From Cinclus cinclus (lineage: Eukaryota > Chordata > Aves > Passeriformes > Cinclidae), in contig NC_085082.1 of NCBI RefSeq assembly GCF_963662255.1, positions 930,001 to 994,000 on the forward strand: DNA of 64,000 bases, written 5' to 3'. Made by a program: the position numbers and the translations under genes. The notes beneath the pieces are model-generated. The model saw nothing but the letters and a program-made list of their open reading frames with translations. It had not been told where the DNA came from and searched no databases. This document shows positions 41,940-53,100 of this stretch, in pieces. Every line of letters begins with the position of its first letter. Positions within the stretch are counted from its first letter, which is position 1.

Positions 41940-44900
41940 TCAGAGCTTGGCGAACGGGACGTCCTCGGGTCCCTTCTTGTCCAGGGCCGCCTGCACCGAC
42001 TTGGGGATGTCCTCGGTCTGCAGCATGGCCATGTTCCAGGTGGCCTGGGGACAGGGACAGGGACATGGGGACAGGGAATGGGGACAGGGACAGGGACATG
42101 GGGACAGGGACATGGGGACAGAGAATGGGGACAGGGACGAGGGGACAGGGACAGGGACATGGGGACAGGGAATGGGGACAGGGACAGGGACATGGGGACA
42201 GGGACATGGGGACAGAGAATGGGGACAGGGACGAGGGGACAGGGACAGGGACATGGGGACAGGGACATGGGGACAGGGACAGGGACATGGGGACAGGGAC
42301 ATGGGGACAGGGAATGGGGACAGGGACAGGGACATGGGGACAGGGATGAGGGGACAGGGATGAGGGGACAGGGACAGGGACATGGGGACAGGGACAGCAC
42401 ACCCCTAGGGGACAGGGATGGGACAGGGAGGATGTGGGGGGGCACGCGGCATTTTGGGGACCCCGTGTGACAGAGGGCGTTTGCTGGGGGAGGTGACAGC
42501 GTCCTGGGGGTGGGGACAATGTTCTTGGGGAGGTGACAACGTCCTTGGGGCGGCACCCACCACGTGCAGCAGCCCCTCGCCGACGGGCCGGTCCCTCGAG
42601 TACACCAGGTTGATTTTGGTGCCCTGCACGGCCACGGGGCTGCGGGCGGCGATGGCCGCGGCCACCTCCAGGGCCACCTCCAGCAGCGTCTCCTTGTCCG
42701 GGAGCACCCGGCTGGGGGACGGGGTCAGCCCAAAATCCACCCAAAAAAATCTACCCCAAGTCCACCCTAACATCGACCCGCAATTCACCCCAAATCCGCC
42801 CAAAATTCATCCAACGCCCACTCAAAAATCACCCCGAAATCCACCCTTAGTATCGACCCGAAATCCACCTCAGATTTACCCAAAATCCACTCCAAAAATC
42901 CACCCAAAATCCACCCAAAATCCACTCCAAAAATCCACCCAAAATCCACCCAAAATCCACCCAAAATCCACCCAACTTCGAGCCCAAACTAGACCCAAAA
43001 TCCACCCCAAAATCCACCCCAAAAAATCCACCCAAAGGACCCCAAAATCAACCTGAGCATCCCCACAAACCCCCCTGAACACCCCAGGGGACCCCAAACC
43101 CACCCAGGGACCCCCAGAACCCCCAAAATCCCCATGGCCACCCCCAGTGTCACCGTTTGGGGACCCTCCCATCCCTGGGGGGGGGCGCTGAGGACTCCCA
43201 GACCCCCCCCCCCCCCTCAGTCCCCAAATTTGGGGTCCCCCCCACCTGACGAGGCCACAGCTCAGCGCCTCGGGGGCCCTCATGACGCGGGCGGTGAAGG
43301 CCAGCTCGTTCACCAGGCTGGGGACATCGGGGACATTGGGGACACCGGGGGGTCCCGGGGGGTCCCCCGTGCCCCCCACCCCCCTCCCGTGTCCCCCCAC
43401 CCACCTCTGGTTCCCCACGATTTTGGGGAGGCGCTGCAGGGTCCCCACATCGGCTGCCAGCCCCATGTCCACCTCCTGTGGGGACAAAGGGGACACTGGG
43501 GGGACACTGGGGGGACACTGGGGGGACACTGGGGGGACACTGGGGTGTCCCGCAGCCTTTGGGGACATTTGGGGGGTCCCGGGGACCCCTCGTGTCTCAC
43601 CTTGACCTGGAACGAGGCGTCCTGGGAGCAGAAGCGAATGTCACAGGCTGAGATCAGATCCACACCTGGCAGGGGGGGAACGCCTTCATCACCCCCATCC
43701 TCATCCTCATCCTCATCGTCCTCACCTTCATCCTCATCCTCACCTTCATCCTCATCGTCCTCACCTTCATCCTCATCCTCACCTTCATCCCACTCTGCAT
43801 CCCAGCCCCATTCCATCACCAGTCTCACCCCAACCCCATCCCACCCTCCTCCTCACCCTCATCTTCATCTCCACCCCACTCTCGATCCCGACCCCCCCAT
43901 TCCCCAACTCCCCCTCTCCCCTCCCCCTCACCAGCTCCGATGCAGGGTCCGTGCACGGCGGCGATCACGGGTTTGGGGCACTGGGGGGTGGGGGAGAGGT
44001 TTTGGGGGGTCGGGGGAGGTTTGGGGGGACCCCGAGGGTCCCTCCCGCTGCCCCCCGAGCCCCCCTCCCCAGTCCCCACCTTCTCCATGACAGAAAAGCT
44101 CTCCTGGAACTCGAGGATTTTTTGCCGCAGGCTCCAGGCTCGCCGCGCCACGTCGGCCTCGGGGGACCCCACAAAGGCCGAGCCCAGGTCTGAGAGGTCG
44201 ATCCCTGGAGGGGGGGGAGAGGTTGGGGGGGTCCCGGGGGTCCCGGGGGTCCCGGGGGTCCCGGGGGTCAGGGGACATCCCCGGGCTCACCGGCGGTGAA
44301 GGCGCTGCCGGCGCCGGACACGACCACGGCGCGGCACGAGGGGTCCTGGGAGATGTCCTGGAAACATTGCACCAGTTCCCTGCAGGGCCACCGGTGAGCA
44401 CTGGTGAGCACTGGTGAGCAGCAGGGACCACCAGTGACCAGCACGGCCCAGCTTACCCCAGTACTGTCCCAGTCCCACGCCAGTGCTCCCGGTTCCACCC
44501 CAGTCCCACCCCAGTGCTCGAGACCCATCCCAGTCCGTCCCAGTGGCCCCAGCTGCTCCCCAGTCCCATCCCAGTCCATCCCAGTGCCCCCAGTACCTCC
44601 AGCAGAGCAGGTTGATGGCGTTGCGCTTGCCGGGCCGGTTGAGCTGCACGTGCAGGACGTGCTCCCGGTCCCGCTGCAGCCGCAGCGTCCGCAGCTCCCG
44701 GGGGGCTCCGGGGCCCGGCTCCGACACCCCCGGGGCTGCTGCTGCCCCCGGGGCCATCGCCAGGGGCCGGGAGAGAGCCCGCGGTGCCACTGGGACCCGA
44801 CTGGGGGGCACTGGGGGGAACGGGGGGCACTGGAGTGCAGCTGGGATGGGACTGGGGGGCACTGGGATGGACTGGGATGGGACTGGGGGGGCACTGGGAA

Positions 44901-45530
44901 GGACTGGGATGGGACTGGGGGGGCACTGGGACGGACTGGGACCCGACTGGGGGCCACTGGGATGGACTGGGATGGGACTAGGGGGCACTGGGGAGAATGG
45001 GGGGCACTGGGATGGACTGGGATGGGACTGGGGGGGCACTGGGATGGGACTGGGGGGGCACTGGGATGGACTGGGACCCGACTGGGGGCCACTGGGATGG
45101 ACTGGGATGGGACTAGGGGGCACTGGGGAGAATGGGGGGCACTGCACCACAGCTGGGATGGGACTGGGGGGCACTGGGATGGACTGGGCAGGGTCGGAGC
45201 AGGGCTCGGGGCACTGGGAGTTACTGGGATGGACTGGGAGATGATAGGGAGAGGCTGGGAGTGCTGGGATGGGACTGGGACCCACTGGGACAAACTGGGA
45301 TCAACCGAGGGGCTCTGGGTGACCCTGGGGACAGACTGGGAGGTCACTGGGAGGCGGTGGGGGTCACGTGACAGGGGCGGACGGGGGTGTCGCGGTAACC
45401 CGGGGGTCCCGGGGCGGTCACGTGCCTTCCCGAGGTGTCACGTGCCCTCCCGGTGCTGTCACGTGCCCTCCCGGGGGTCGCCCCTCCCCCACTCACGTGC
45501 GCGCAGCAGCCGCGCGACCCCGGCCGCCAT
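41940..45530 (-). CDS. ECH1: Delta(3,5)-delta(2,4)-dienoyl-CoA isomerase
   Basis: Ten exons join in phase on the minus strand: 45530-45497, 44789-44597, 44379-44291, 44204-44080, 43980-43932, 43665-43601, 43475-43405, 43317-43246, 42711-42561, 42044-41940 (TGA), giving 317 aa (human 328). The enoyl-CoA hydratase/isomerase (crotonase) fold is clear: HVQLNRPGKRNAIN, RAVVVSGAGSAFTAG, PVIAAVHGPCIGAG, VDLISACDIRFC and FQVKEVDMGLAADVG. The acidic catalytic residues known in the rat and human enzymes are retained in the last two segments. The N-terminus MAAGVARLLRA is Arg-rich like a mitochondrial presequence. The C-terminus is AKL, a peroxisomal PTS1 variant of the mammalian SKL. The enzyme isomerises dienoyl-CoA during oxidation of unsaturated fatty acids. 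Neighbours LGALS4 and HNRNPL match human. Confidence 0.96.
42050..42400. repeat. GGGGACAGGGACAT minisatellite in ECH1
   Basis: Six-base-periodic GGGACA and ATGGGG modules fill the last ECH1 intron. Confidence 0.93.
43678..43920. repeat. (TCATCC)-rich repeat in ECH1 intron
   Basis: Repeats of CCTCATCCTCATCGTCCTCA lie between two coding exons. Confidence 0.85.
44800..45340. repeat. ACTGGGATGG minisatellite in ECH1 intron 1
   Basis: Ten-base-periodic ACTGGGATGG/ACTGGGGGGC modules. A block around 44,930-45,000 recurs at 45,060-45,130. Confidence 0.92.
45363..45499. promoter_or_regulatory. ECH1: E-box (CACGTG) cluster at ECH1 5' end
   Basis: Five CACGTG sites at 45365-45370, 45419-45424, 45439-45444, 45460-45465 and 45494-45499. 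The first lies in GTCACGTGAC, the TFEB/CLEAR-type palindrome. The last overlaps the exon 1 donor. Three sit in about 20-bp TCACGTGCCCTCCCGG repeats. Confidence 0.6.
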
Positions 45531-45828
45531 CGGCTCCGCTCGCCGCCAGGGGGCGCCCGCACTTCCGGCACAGCAGCCAATGGGAGCGCAGGGGCGGCCG
45601 CGCCCCCCCAAGCGGCGGAAGTGACGCGTTAAACCCCCGCCCTAACCAGGCGGAAGTGACCCTTGACCCCAAACTCCTCCCCAAAGTTGCCGAACTCCCC
45701 CCGACCCCTCTCGGAACCCCTCAATCCTCCCAGCCTCCCCCCAAACCCCATAACCCTCCCAAAACCCCCAAACTCCCCCAAACTCATCCCCAAACCCCCA
45801 AGATCTCGGTGTTTGTTTCCCAAACAAC

Positions 45829-45834
45829 TTTATT
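45829..45834 (-). terminator. HNRNPL: HNRNPL poly(A) signal
   Basis: AATAAA on the minus strand, about 170 bp after the HNRNPL stop. Only about 300 bp separates it from the ECH1 start codon. Confidence 0.85.
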
Positions 45835-46006
45835 GTGGGAGTGGTCTCGGGGGGCCTGGGTCGGGTCCGACCCCTTCTCCTTAAAAACGGGGGGAGGGGT
45901 GGGAACGGAGGGGGGAGGGGAGGTCTCTGCTGCCCCTCAGGCTTATAAAAAGGGAGGATGCGGGGTGGGGGAGGGGAGAAGGATCCGAGGGGGTCGCGGG
46001 GTCCCC

Positions 46007-49000
46007 TTAGGACGCGTGCTGGGCCGTGGAGAAGCAGAGCTTGAGCGTGTAGGGGTAGGGCCCATCTGGGGGGAGACACAACGGGGGTGGGCTCAGGGGG
46101 GGCGCTCGGGGAACCCCCCCGGACCCCTCCCCCACAGCAGCACTTACTGGGGTTCTTCATCTGGAAGTGGTTGAGGAAGCCGAGGGTCTCCAGGGCGTCG
46201 CTCTTGGAGTCCCACTCGAGCAGCCCCGAGGAGCTGCGCTCGCCTGGGGGGGGCAGGGGGGGCACCCCGGGGTCAGCCCGGGGTCGGGGGGGGCACCCCG
46301 GGGGCGGGGGGCTCAGGGACCCCTCCCCCCAAACACTTACTCTTGCCTGAGAACACCTTGACCGAGGACGGGCGCTTGACCCCCAGCTCGTCGCAGATCT
46401 GGGGGCACAGACGGGGTCAGGGGGGACAGGGAGCAGCAGGAGGAGGAGGAGGAGGAGAAGGAAAGGGATGAGGAGGAGGAAGAAAGGGATGAGGAGGAGG
46501 AACAGGAGGAGGATGAGAAGGGATGAGGAAGAGGATGAAGAAGAGGAAGAAAGGGATGAGGAAAGGGACAAGGAGGAACGGGATGAGGAAGAAAAGGATG
46601 AGGAGGAAAAGGATGAGGAAGAAAGGGATGAGGAGGAGGAAAGGGGTGAGGATGAGGAAGAAAGGGACGAGGAGAAAGAAAGGGATGAGGAAGAGGATGA
46701 AGAAAGGGATGAGGAGGATGAGGAGAAAAAGGATGAGGAGGAGGAAGGAAGGGATGAGGAAAGGGAGGAAAAGGATGAGGAGGATGAGGATGAGGAGGAA
46801 AGGGACGAGGAAGAAGATGAGGAAGAAAGAGCTGAGGATGAGGAGGAAAGGGCTGAGGACGAGGAAGAGCAGCAGCCCCACCTCGTAGAAGTTGTCCTCG
46901 GTGACGTCCAGCGGCGCGTTGAAGAAGTGCAGCACATTGCTGGGGTGCTGGATGCGGTTCTTGGCCGCCTGCTCGGGCGTGGAGAAGCGATTGTTGCGGG
47001 AGCCGCTGAAATCCTTGTAGCTGCACGAGCCGTCCTCGAGGCCGTAGGACTGCCCGGGCATGATGGCGTGCTGCTTGGAGACACTGCGAGGGAAAAAGGG
47101 TCAGAAAAACCCCAAAATCCCCCAAATCCCGGCCCCAAAACCCTGCCCGGGTGAGCTGCTTGGAGACACTGCGAGGGAAAAAGGGTCAGAAAAACCCCAA
47201 AATCCCCCAAATCCCGGCCCCAAAACCCTGCCCGGGTGAGCTGCTTGGAGACACTGCGAGGGAAAAAGGGTCAGAAAAACCCCAAAATCCCCCAAATCCC
47301 GGCCCCAAAACCCTGCCCGGGTGAGCTGCTTGGAGACACTGCGAGGGAAAAAGGGTCAGAAAAACCCCAAAATCCCCCAAATCCCGGCCCCAAAACCCTG
47401 CCCGGGTGAGCTGCTTGGAGACACTGCGAGGGAAAAAGGGTCAGAAAAACCCCAAAATCCCCCAAATCCCGGCCCCAAAACCCTGCCCGGGTGAGCTGCT
47501 TGGAGACACTGCGAGGGAAAAAGGGTCAGAAAAACCCCAAAATCCCCCAAATCCCGGCCCCAAAACCCTGCCCGGGTGAGCTGCTTGGAGACACTGCGAG
47601 GGAAAAAGGGTCAGAAAAACCCCAAAATCCCCCAAATCCCGGCCCCAAAACCCTGCCCGGGTGAGCTGCTTGGAGACACTGCGAGGGAAAAAGGGTCAGA
47701 AAAACCCCAAAATCCCCCAAATCCCGGCCCCAAAACCCTGCCCGGGTGAGCTGCTTGGAGACACTGCGAGGGAAAAAGGGTCAGAAAAACCCCAAAATCC
47801 CCCAAATCCCGGCCCCAAAACCCTGCCCGGGTGTGACTGTGCGCTGCTTGGACGCGCCGAGGAGGGAAAAACAAAGCCAAGAGATCCCCAAAATTCCCCT
47901 CCCCAAGAAACGTTCCCCATTCCCCCAGTTCCCCCAGTCCCCCCCAGTCCTCCCCAGTCCCCCCAGTTCCCCCCAGTCCTCCCCAGTCCCCCCCAGTCCC
48001 CCCATTTCCCCCCCAGTTCCCCCAGTCCCCCCCAGTCCCCCCCAGTTCCCCCCAGTTCCCCCCAGTCCCCCCAGTTCCCAGTCCCCCCAGTTCCCCAGTT
48101 CCCCCAGTCCCCCCCAGTCCCCCCCAGTTCCCCCAGTCCCCCCAGTCCCCCAGTCCCCCCAGTCCCCCCCAAGTTCCCCCCAGTCCTCCCCAGTCCCCCC
48201 CAGTCCCCCCAGTCCCCCCCAGTCCCCCCAGTTCCCCCCAGTCCCCCCAGTCTCCCCAGTCCCCCCAGTCCCCCCAGTCCCCCCCAGTCCCCCCAGTTCC
48301 CCCCAGTCCCCCAGTTCCCCCCAGTTCCCCCAGTCCCCCCCAGTCCCCCCCAGTCCCCCCAGTCCTCCCCAGTCCCCCCAGTTCCCCCCAGTTCCCCCAG
48401 TTCCCCCCAGTCCCCCCAGTCCCCCCAGTCCCCCCCAGTTCCCCCAGTCCCCCAGTCCCCCCAGTTCCCCCCAGTCCCCCCCAGTTCCCCCAGTTCCCCC
48501 AGTTCCCCCAGTCCCCCCAGTTTCCCCAGTTTCCCCAGTTTCCCCAGTTCCCCCCAGTCCCCCCAGTCCCCCAGTTCCCCCAGTCCCCCCCAGTTCCCCC
48601 AGTCCCCCCCAGTCCCCCCAGTCCCCCCAGTTCCCCCAGTCCCCCCAGTCCCCCCAGTCCCCCCCAGTCCCCCAGTTTCCCCAGTTTCCCCAGTTCCCCA
48701 CAGCCAGCCCCACCAGACGTTGAGCTTCTGGCCGAACATGAAGTTGTTGTTGAGGTGGGTGATGGCTCTGTCCACGGCGTAGCCATCGGCCATCTCCACC
48801 ATGGCAGCGCCCGGCTTGCTCTTCATGAACTTCACCTGCGGGCAGGGGGACGCTCAGGGAACACCTGGGGACACCTGGGACGGGTCAGGGAACGCCTGGG
48901 GACACCTGGGACGGGTCAGGGAACACCTGGGACGGGTCAGGGAACACCTGGGGACACCTGGGACGGGTCAGGGAACGCCTGGGGACACCTGGGACGGGTC

Positions 49001-49203
49001 AGGGAACACCTGGGACGGGTCAGGGAACACCTGGGGACACCTGGGACGGGTCAGGGAACGCCTGGGGACACCTGGGATGGGTCAGGGAACACCTGGGACA
49101 GGGGAGACCTTCTGCAGGACCCCTCAAATCCCCCAGGACCCCTCCCACCTTCTCGACGTTGCCGTAGAGGCAGAAGACGTTGAAGACGCGGTCACAGTTC
49201 ATC
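46007..49203 (-). CDS. HNRNPL: Heterogeneous nuclear ribonucleoprotein L, 3' part
   Basis: Six exons join in phase on the minus strand: 49203-49149, 48835-48714, 47083-46882, 46398-46341, 46243-46148, 46065-46007 (TAA), giving the last 196 residues. They include most of RRM3 ([37 protein letters not shown]) and RRM4 ([19 protein letters not shown] through HFQMKNPNG), ending FSTAQHAS as in human. The linker [19 protein letters not shown] is highly conserved. HNRNPL binds CA-rich RNA and regulates splicing in the nucleus. The N-terminal RRM1 and RRM2 exons are missing because a 200-N gap begins 43 bp upstream of the first visible exon. The intron upstream of the 202-nt exon contains eight extra copies of its acceptor. 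Confidence 0.95.
46430..46880. repeat. Polypurine GAGGAAAGGGATGAG repeat in HNRNPL intron
   Basis: The plus strand is almost pure purine plus T in GATGAGGA; the sense strand is CTTCCTCCTCATCC-rich. Acidic or Ser-rich open frames here are repeat artefacts. Confidence 0.9.
47066..47835 (-). repeat. 85-bp perfect array duplicating the HNRNPL acceptor
   Basis: Nine copies at 85-bp spacing, near-perfect. On the sense strand each holds CCCTTTTTCCCTCGCAG followed by exon start TGTCTCCAAGCAGC; the real exon starts at 47083. Confidence 0.97.
47920..48700. repeat. C-rich CCCCCCAGTT minisatellite in HNRNPL intron
   Basis: Ten-base-periodic CCCCCCAGTC/CCCCCAGTT units. On the HNRNPL sense strand it is a dense G-run array (GGGGGGACTGGGGGGAACTG) adjoining the donor of the upstream exon. 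Confidence 0.95.
48850..49105. repeat. GGGACACCTGGGACGGGTCA minisatellite in HNRNPL
   Basis: About eight units built from GGGAACACCTGGGACGGGTC with GGGACACCT insertions. Confidence 0.92.
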
Positions 49204-49246
49204 CTGGCCTGGCCCAAACCCCCCAAATCCCCCCCAAATCCCCCCC

Positions 49247-49446
49247 NNNNNNNNNNNNNNNNNNNNNNNNNNNNNNNNNNNNNNNNNNNNNNNNNNNNNN
49301 NNNNNNNNNNNNNNNNNNNNNNNNNNNNNNNNNNNNNNNNNNNNNNNNNNNNNNNNNNNNNNNNNNNNNNNNNNNNNNNNNNNNNNNNNNNNNNNNNNNN
49401 NNNNNNNNNNNNNNNNNNNNNNNNNNNNNNNNNNNNNNNNNNNNNN
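49247..49446. other. Assembly gap of exactly 200 N
   Basis: The left flank is HNRNPL intron and the right flank is NAPA intron repeat. It must hide the 5' half of HNRNPL and the 3' half of NAPA, so the true distance is unknown. Confidence 0.98.
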
Positions 49447-49489
49447 CGCCCAGGGTGGGAATTTGGGACCCCCTCCCCTCCCCCCCGGG

Positions 49490-50105
49490 GCTGGATCTGG
49501 GGGGATCCCTCGGGATTCGGGTCGGGATCCCTTGGGATCCGTTGGGATCAGGCTGGATCCATCACGATTTGAGCCAGGAACCGCCGGGATCCATTGGGAA
49601 CTGGGCCAGGATCCCTCGGGATCTGCCCGGATCCGGGCCGGGATCACTTGGGATCAGGGTGGATTAATTGGGATCCGGGCCGGGATTGGTCGGGATCTGC
49701 TGGGATTTGGGTTGGGATCTGTCAGATTCCCTGGGATCTGGGTCGGGATCAGTCAGGATCAGGCTGGATTAATTGGGATCTGGCTCGGGATCTGGGTCGG
49801 GATTGGTCGGGATCAGGTTGGATTCCCTGGGATCTGGCTCGGGATCGGTCAGGATTGGTCGGGATCATTCTGGATCAGGCTGGATTAATTGGGATCTGGG
49901 TCGGGATCTGGGTCAGGATCTGGGTCGGGATTGGTCGGGATCGGTCGGGATCATTCTGGATCAGGTTGGATTCCCTGGGATCTGGCTCGGGATTGGTCAG
50001 GATTGGTCGGGATCAGGTTGGATTCCCTGGGATCTGGCTCGGGATTGGTCGGGATCGGTCGGGATCACTCTGGATCAGGTTGGATTCCCTGGGATCCGCC
50101 GGGAT
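49490..50105. repeat. GGGATCTGGCTCGGGATTGG minisatellite in NAPA intron
   Basis: Modules of GGGATCTGG, TCGGGATTGG and ATCAGGTTGGATTCCCTG run from the gap to the NAPA exon at 50113. Confidence 0.9.
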
Positions 50106-50112
50106 CCGGTAC

Positions 50113-53100
50113 CTGGTGGATTCCTCCCCCTTGTAGTAATCGGCCGCCTGCTCGTAGTGGGCGATGGCCTGGGAGGGGAAAAAAAACGGGAAAAAAAAAA
50201 TGGGAAAAAAACCGGGAAAATCCCGGATCGGATCCCACAAAACCTCGGTGAAACAACCCCGGAAGCTGGGGGGAGAAAAGGGATAAAACCCAGGAGAAAA
50301 GCTGGAAAAAGGAGAATTCCACGGAGGAAAACGCGGGAAAAGCCGAGATCCCAGGATTTTCAGGGATTTTCCCACTCTTTTTTTTCCAGGTTTTTTTTGG
50401 GAATTAAGGAGGAATCCGTGAATAAAAATGGATTTAAGGAATGAGAACCAGGGGGAGAGAGGAGGAAAATGCAAGAGATGAATAAAAAAAAGGGTTGGGA
50501 TGAGAGGGGGGAAATGGGGAAAAGGGTGGGAATTAGGGATGGAAGGCAGGAAATTCCCAAAAAAAACCAAAACAAAACAAAACAAAACAAAAAAAAAAGG
50601 GGGGGGAAAATTTTGTGGGAAAAGGGAGAAAAAAGAGAGAAAAAAGAGAGGGGAAAAAAAGAGAAAATAAATTAAAAAAAGAGATTAAAAAGGGGAAAAA
50701 AAGGAGGAAAAAAAAGGGAAAAAAAAAGGGATAAAAGCGATGGGAACGGGGATTGGGATCCATGGAGATGGAGCAGAATTCCACCAAAAAAAAAAAAAAA
50801 AAATTAGGGAATGGAAATGAGAACACAAGTGGGGAAAACGGGGATAAAACCAGAAAAATTCCACAAGTCTGGGATGAATTCCTGGAGTTTTTTCTATCCC
50901 TGCTCCCCTCCCCCGTCCCGGATTCCCGCGGCTCCGGCCGCCCCCGCTCCGGCTGCTCCATCTGCTCCTGCTGGCCACGGAGAAATCCCAAAAAAATCCC
51001 CAGCCAAGGACCAAACAACTCCAGAGAAATCCCACGCTGATCCCAGGGGGAAAAAAAAAAAAATCCCAGAAAAATCCACCCAAAAATCCCCAAATTATCC
51101 CAGAAAAATGCCCCGAAAACTCCCTGAAAACTCCCAGAAAAATCCCAGGAAACTCCAGGGAAACTCCCAGGAAAATCCCAGAAAACTCCCAGAAAACTCC
51201 CAGGAAACTCCCAGAAAAATCCCAGGAAACTCCCAGAAAAATCCCAGGAAACTCCCAGAAAACTCCCAGAAAACTCCCAGAAAACTCCCAGAAAACTCCC
51301 AGAAAAATCCCAGGAAACTCCAGGGAAACTCCAGGGAAACTCCCAGGAAACTCCCAGGAAAATCCCAGAAAAATCCCAGAAAAAATCCCAGAAAAAATCC
51401 CAGAAAAAATCCCAGGAAACTCCCAGAAAACTCTCAGAAAAATCCCAGAAAAATCCCAGAAAACTCCCAGAAAAATCCCAGAAAAAATCCCAGAAAAATC
51501 CCAGGAAACTCCCAGGAAAATCCCAGGAAACTCCCAGAAAAATCCCAGGAAAATCCCAGAAATCTGGGATTTGGAGCGTGCCAGAATTGCTGGAATTCCC
51601 GGAATTCCTGAGATTTCCCCAGGATTTTCCCAGGATTATCCTGGGATTTCCCCGTGGTTTTCCCATTATTTTCCCAGGATTTTCCCCGTTGTTTTCCCTG
51701 GTTTTTCTCCCCATTTTTTCCCCGTGGTTTCCCCATTTCCCCCCCATTTTTCCCTGTTTCGCCCCCCCCGTTTTTCCCCCGTTTTTTTCCCCATTTTCCC
51801 CCCAGTTTTTTCCCATTTTCCCCCGTTTTTTTCCCATTTTCCCCGTTTTTCCCCCCGTTTTTTCCCCCCATTTCCCCCCGTTTTTTTTCCCCCCATTTTT
51901 CCCCCCGGTTTTTTTCCCCATTTTCCCCGTTTTTCCCCCAGTTTTTTCCCATTTTCCCCCTGTTTCCCCCCCGTTTTTCCCCCAGTTTTTTCCTGTTTTT
52001 CCCCCCGTTTTTTTCCCATTTTCCCCGTTTTTCCCCCTGTTTTTTTCCCCCCATTTCCCCCATTTTTCCCCCCGGTTTTTTTCCCCATTTTCCCCCCGTT
52101 TTTTTCCCATTTTCCCCGTTTTCTCCCCGTTTTCCCCCGTTTTTCTCCCCGTTTTTCCCATTTTTTCCCCGTTTTTCCCCCATTTTTTCCCCGTTTTTCC
52201 CTTGTTTCCCCCCAGTTTTTCCCCGTTTCCCCCCCCGTTTTTTTCCCCATTTTCCCCGTTTTTCCCCCAGTTTTTCCCATTTTTTCCCCCGTTTTTTTCC
52301 CCATTTTTCCCCCCCCGTTTTCCCCCATTTTTCCCCCAGTTTTTCCCCGTTCCCCCCCCGTTTTTCCCCCAGTTTTTCCCCATTTTCCCCCCAGTTTTTT
52401 CCCATTTTCCCCCTGTTTTCCCCCCAGTTTCTCCCCGTTTTTCCCCCAGTTTTTTCCCATTTTCCCCCATTTTCCCCCTGTTTCCCCCCTGTTTTTCCCC
52501 ATTTTTCCCCCGTTTTTTCCCCATTTTCCCCGTTTATCCCCCCGTTTTATTCCCATTTTCCCCCTGTTTCCCCCCCTGTTTTTCCCCATTTTCCCCCCAG
52601 TTTTTTCCCATTTTCCCCCTGTTTCCCCCCCTGTTTTTCCCCGTTTTTCCCCCGTTTTTTCCCCATTTTCCCCGTTTATCCCCCCGTTTTTTTCCCATTT
52701 TCCCCCCGTTTCCCCCCCCGTTTTTCCCCCGTTTTTTCCCCATTTTCCCCGTTTCCCCCCCAGTTTCTCCCCGTTTTTCCCCCCAGTTTTATTCCCATTT
52801 TCCCCCTGTTTCCCCCCCCGTTTTTCCCCTTTTTCCCCCCGTTTTTTGCCCCCACCTTGTCGATGTCCAGCAGGTCGCTCTCGTAGATCTCGGCGATGGA
52901 GATGTGGTGCTTGGCTGCGATGGTGAAACGGCCCTGGGGGGAAAGAACGGGGGAAAAACGGGAAAAATGGGGAAAAACGGGAAAAATGGGGGAAAATGGG
53001 GGAAAAATGGGGGGGAAATGGGGGGGAAATGGGGGAAATGGGGAAAATGGGGGAAATGGGGGGAAAAAAGGGGAAAAAGGGGAAAAATGGGGAAAAGGGG

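Noticed and set aside
46468..47154. Acidic Glu/Asp-rich protein on the plus strand
   Set aside because: The frame comes from the GAGGAAAGGGATGAG repeat antisense to an HNRNPL intron.
47696..48835. Gly-rich minus-strand frame resembling a silk or collagen-like protein
   Set aside because: It is the G-run intron array of HNRNPL read through from the real exon.
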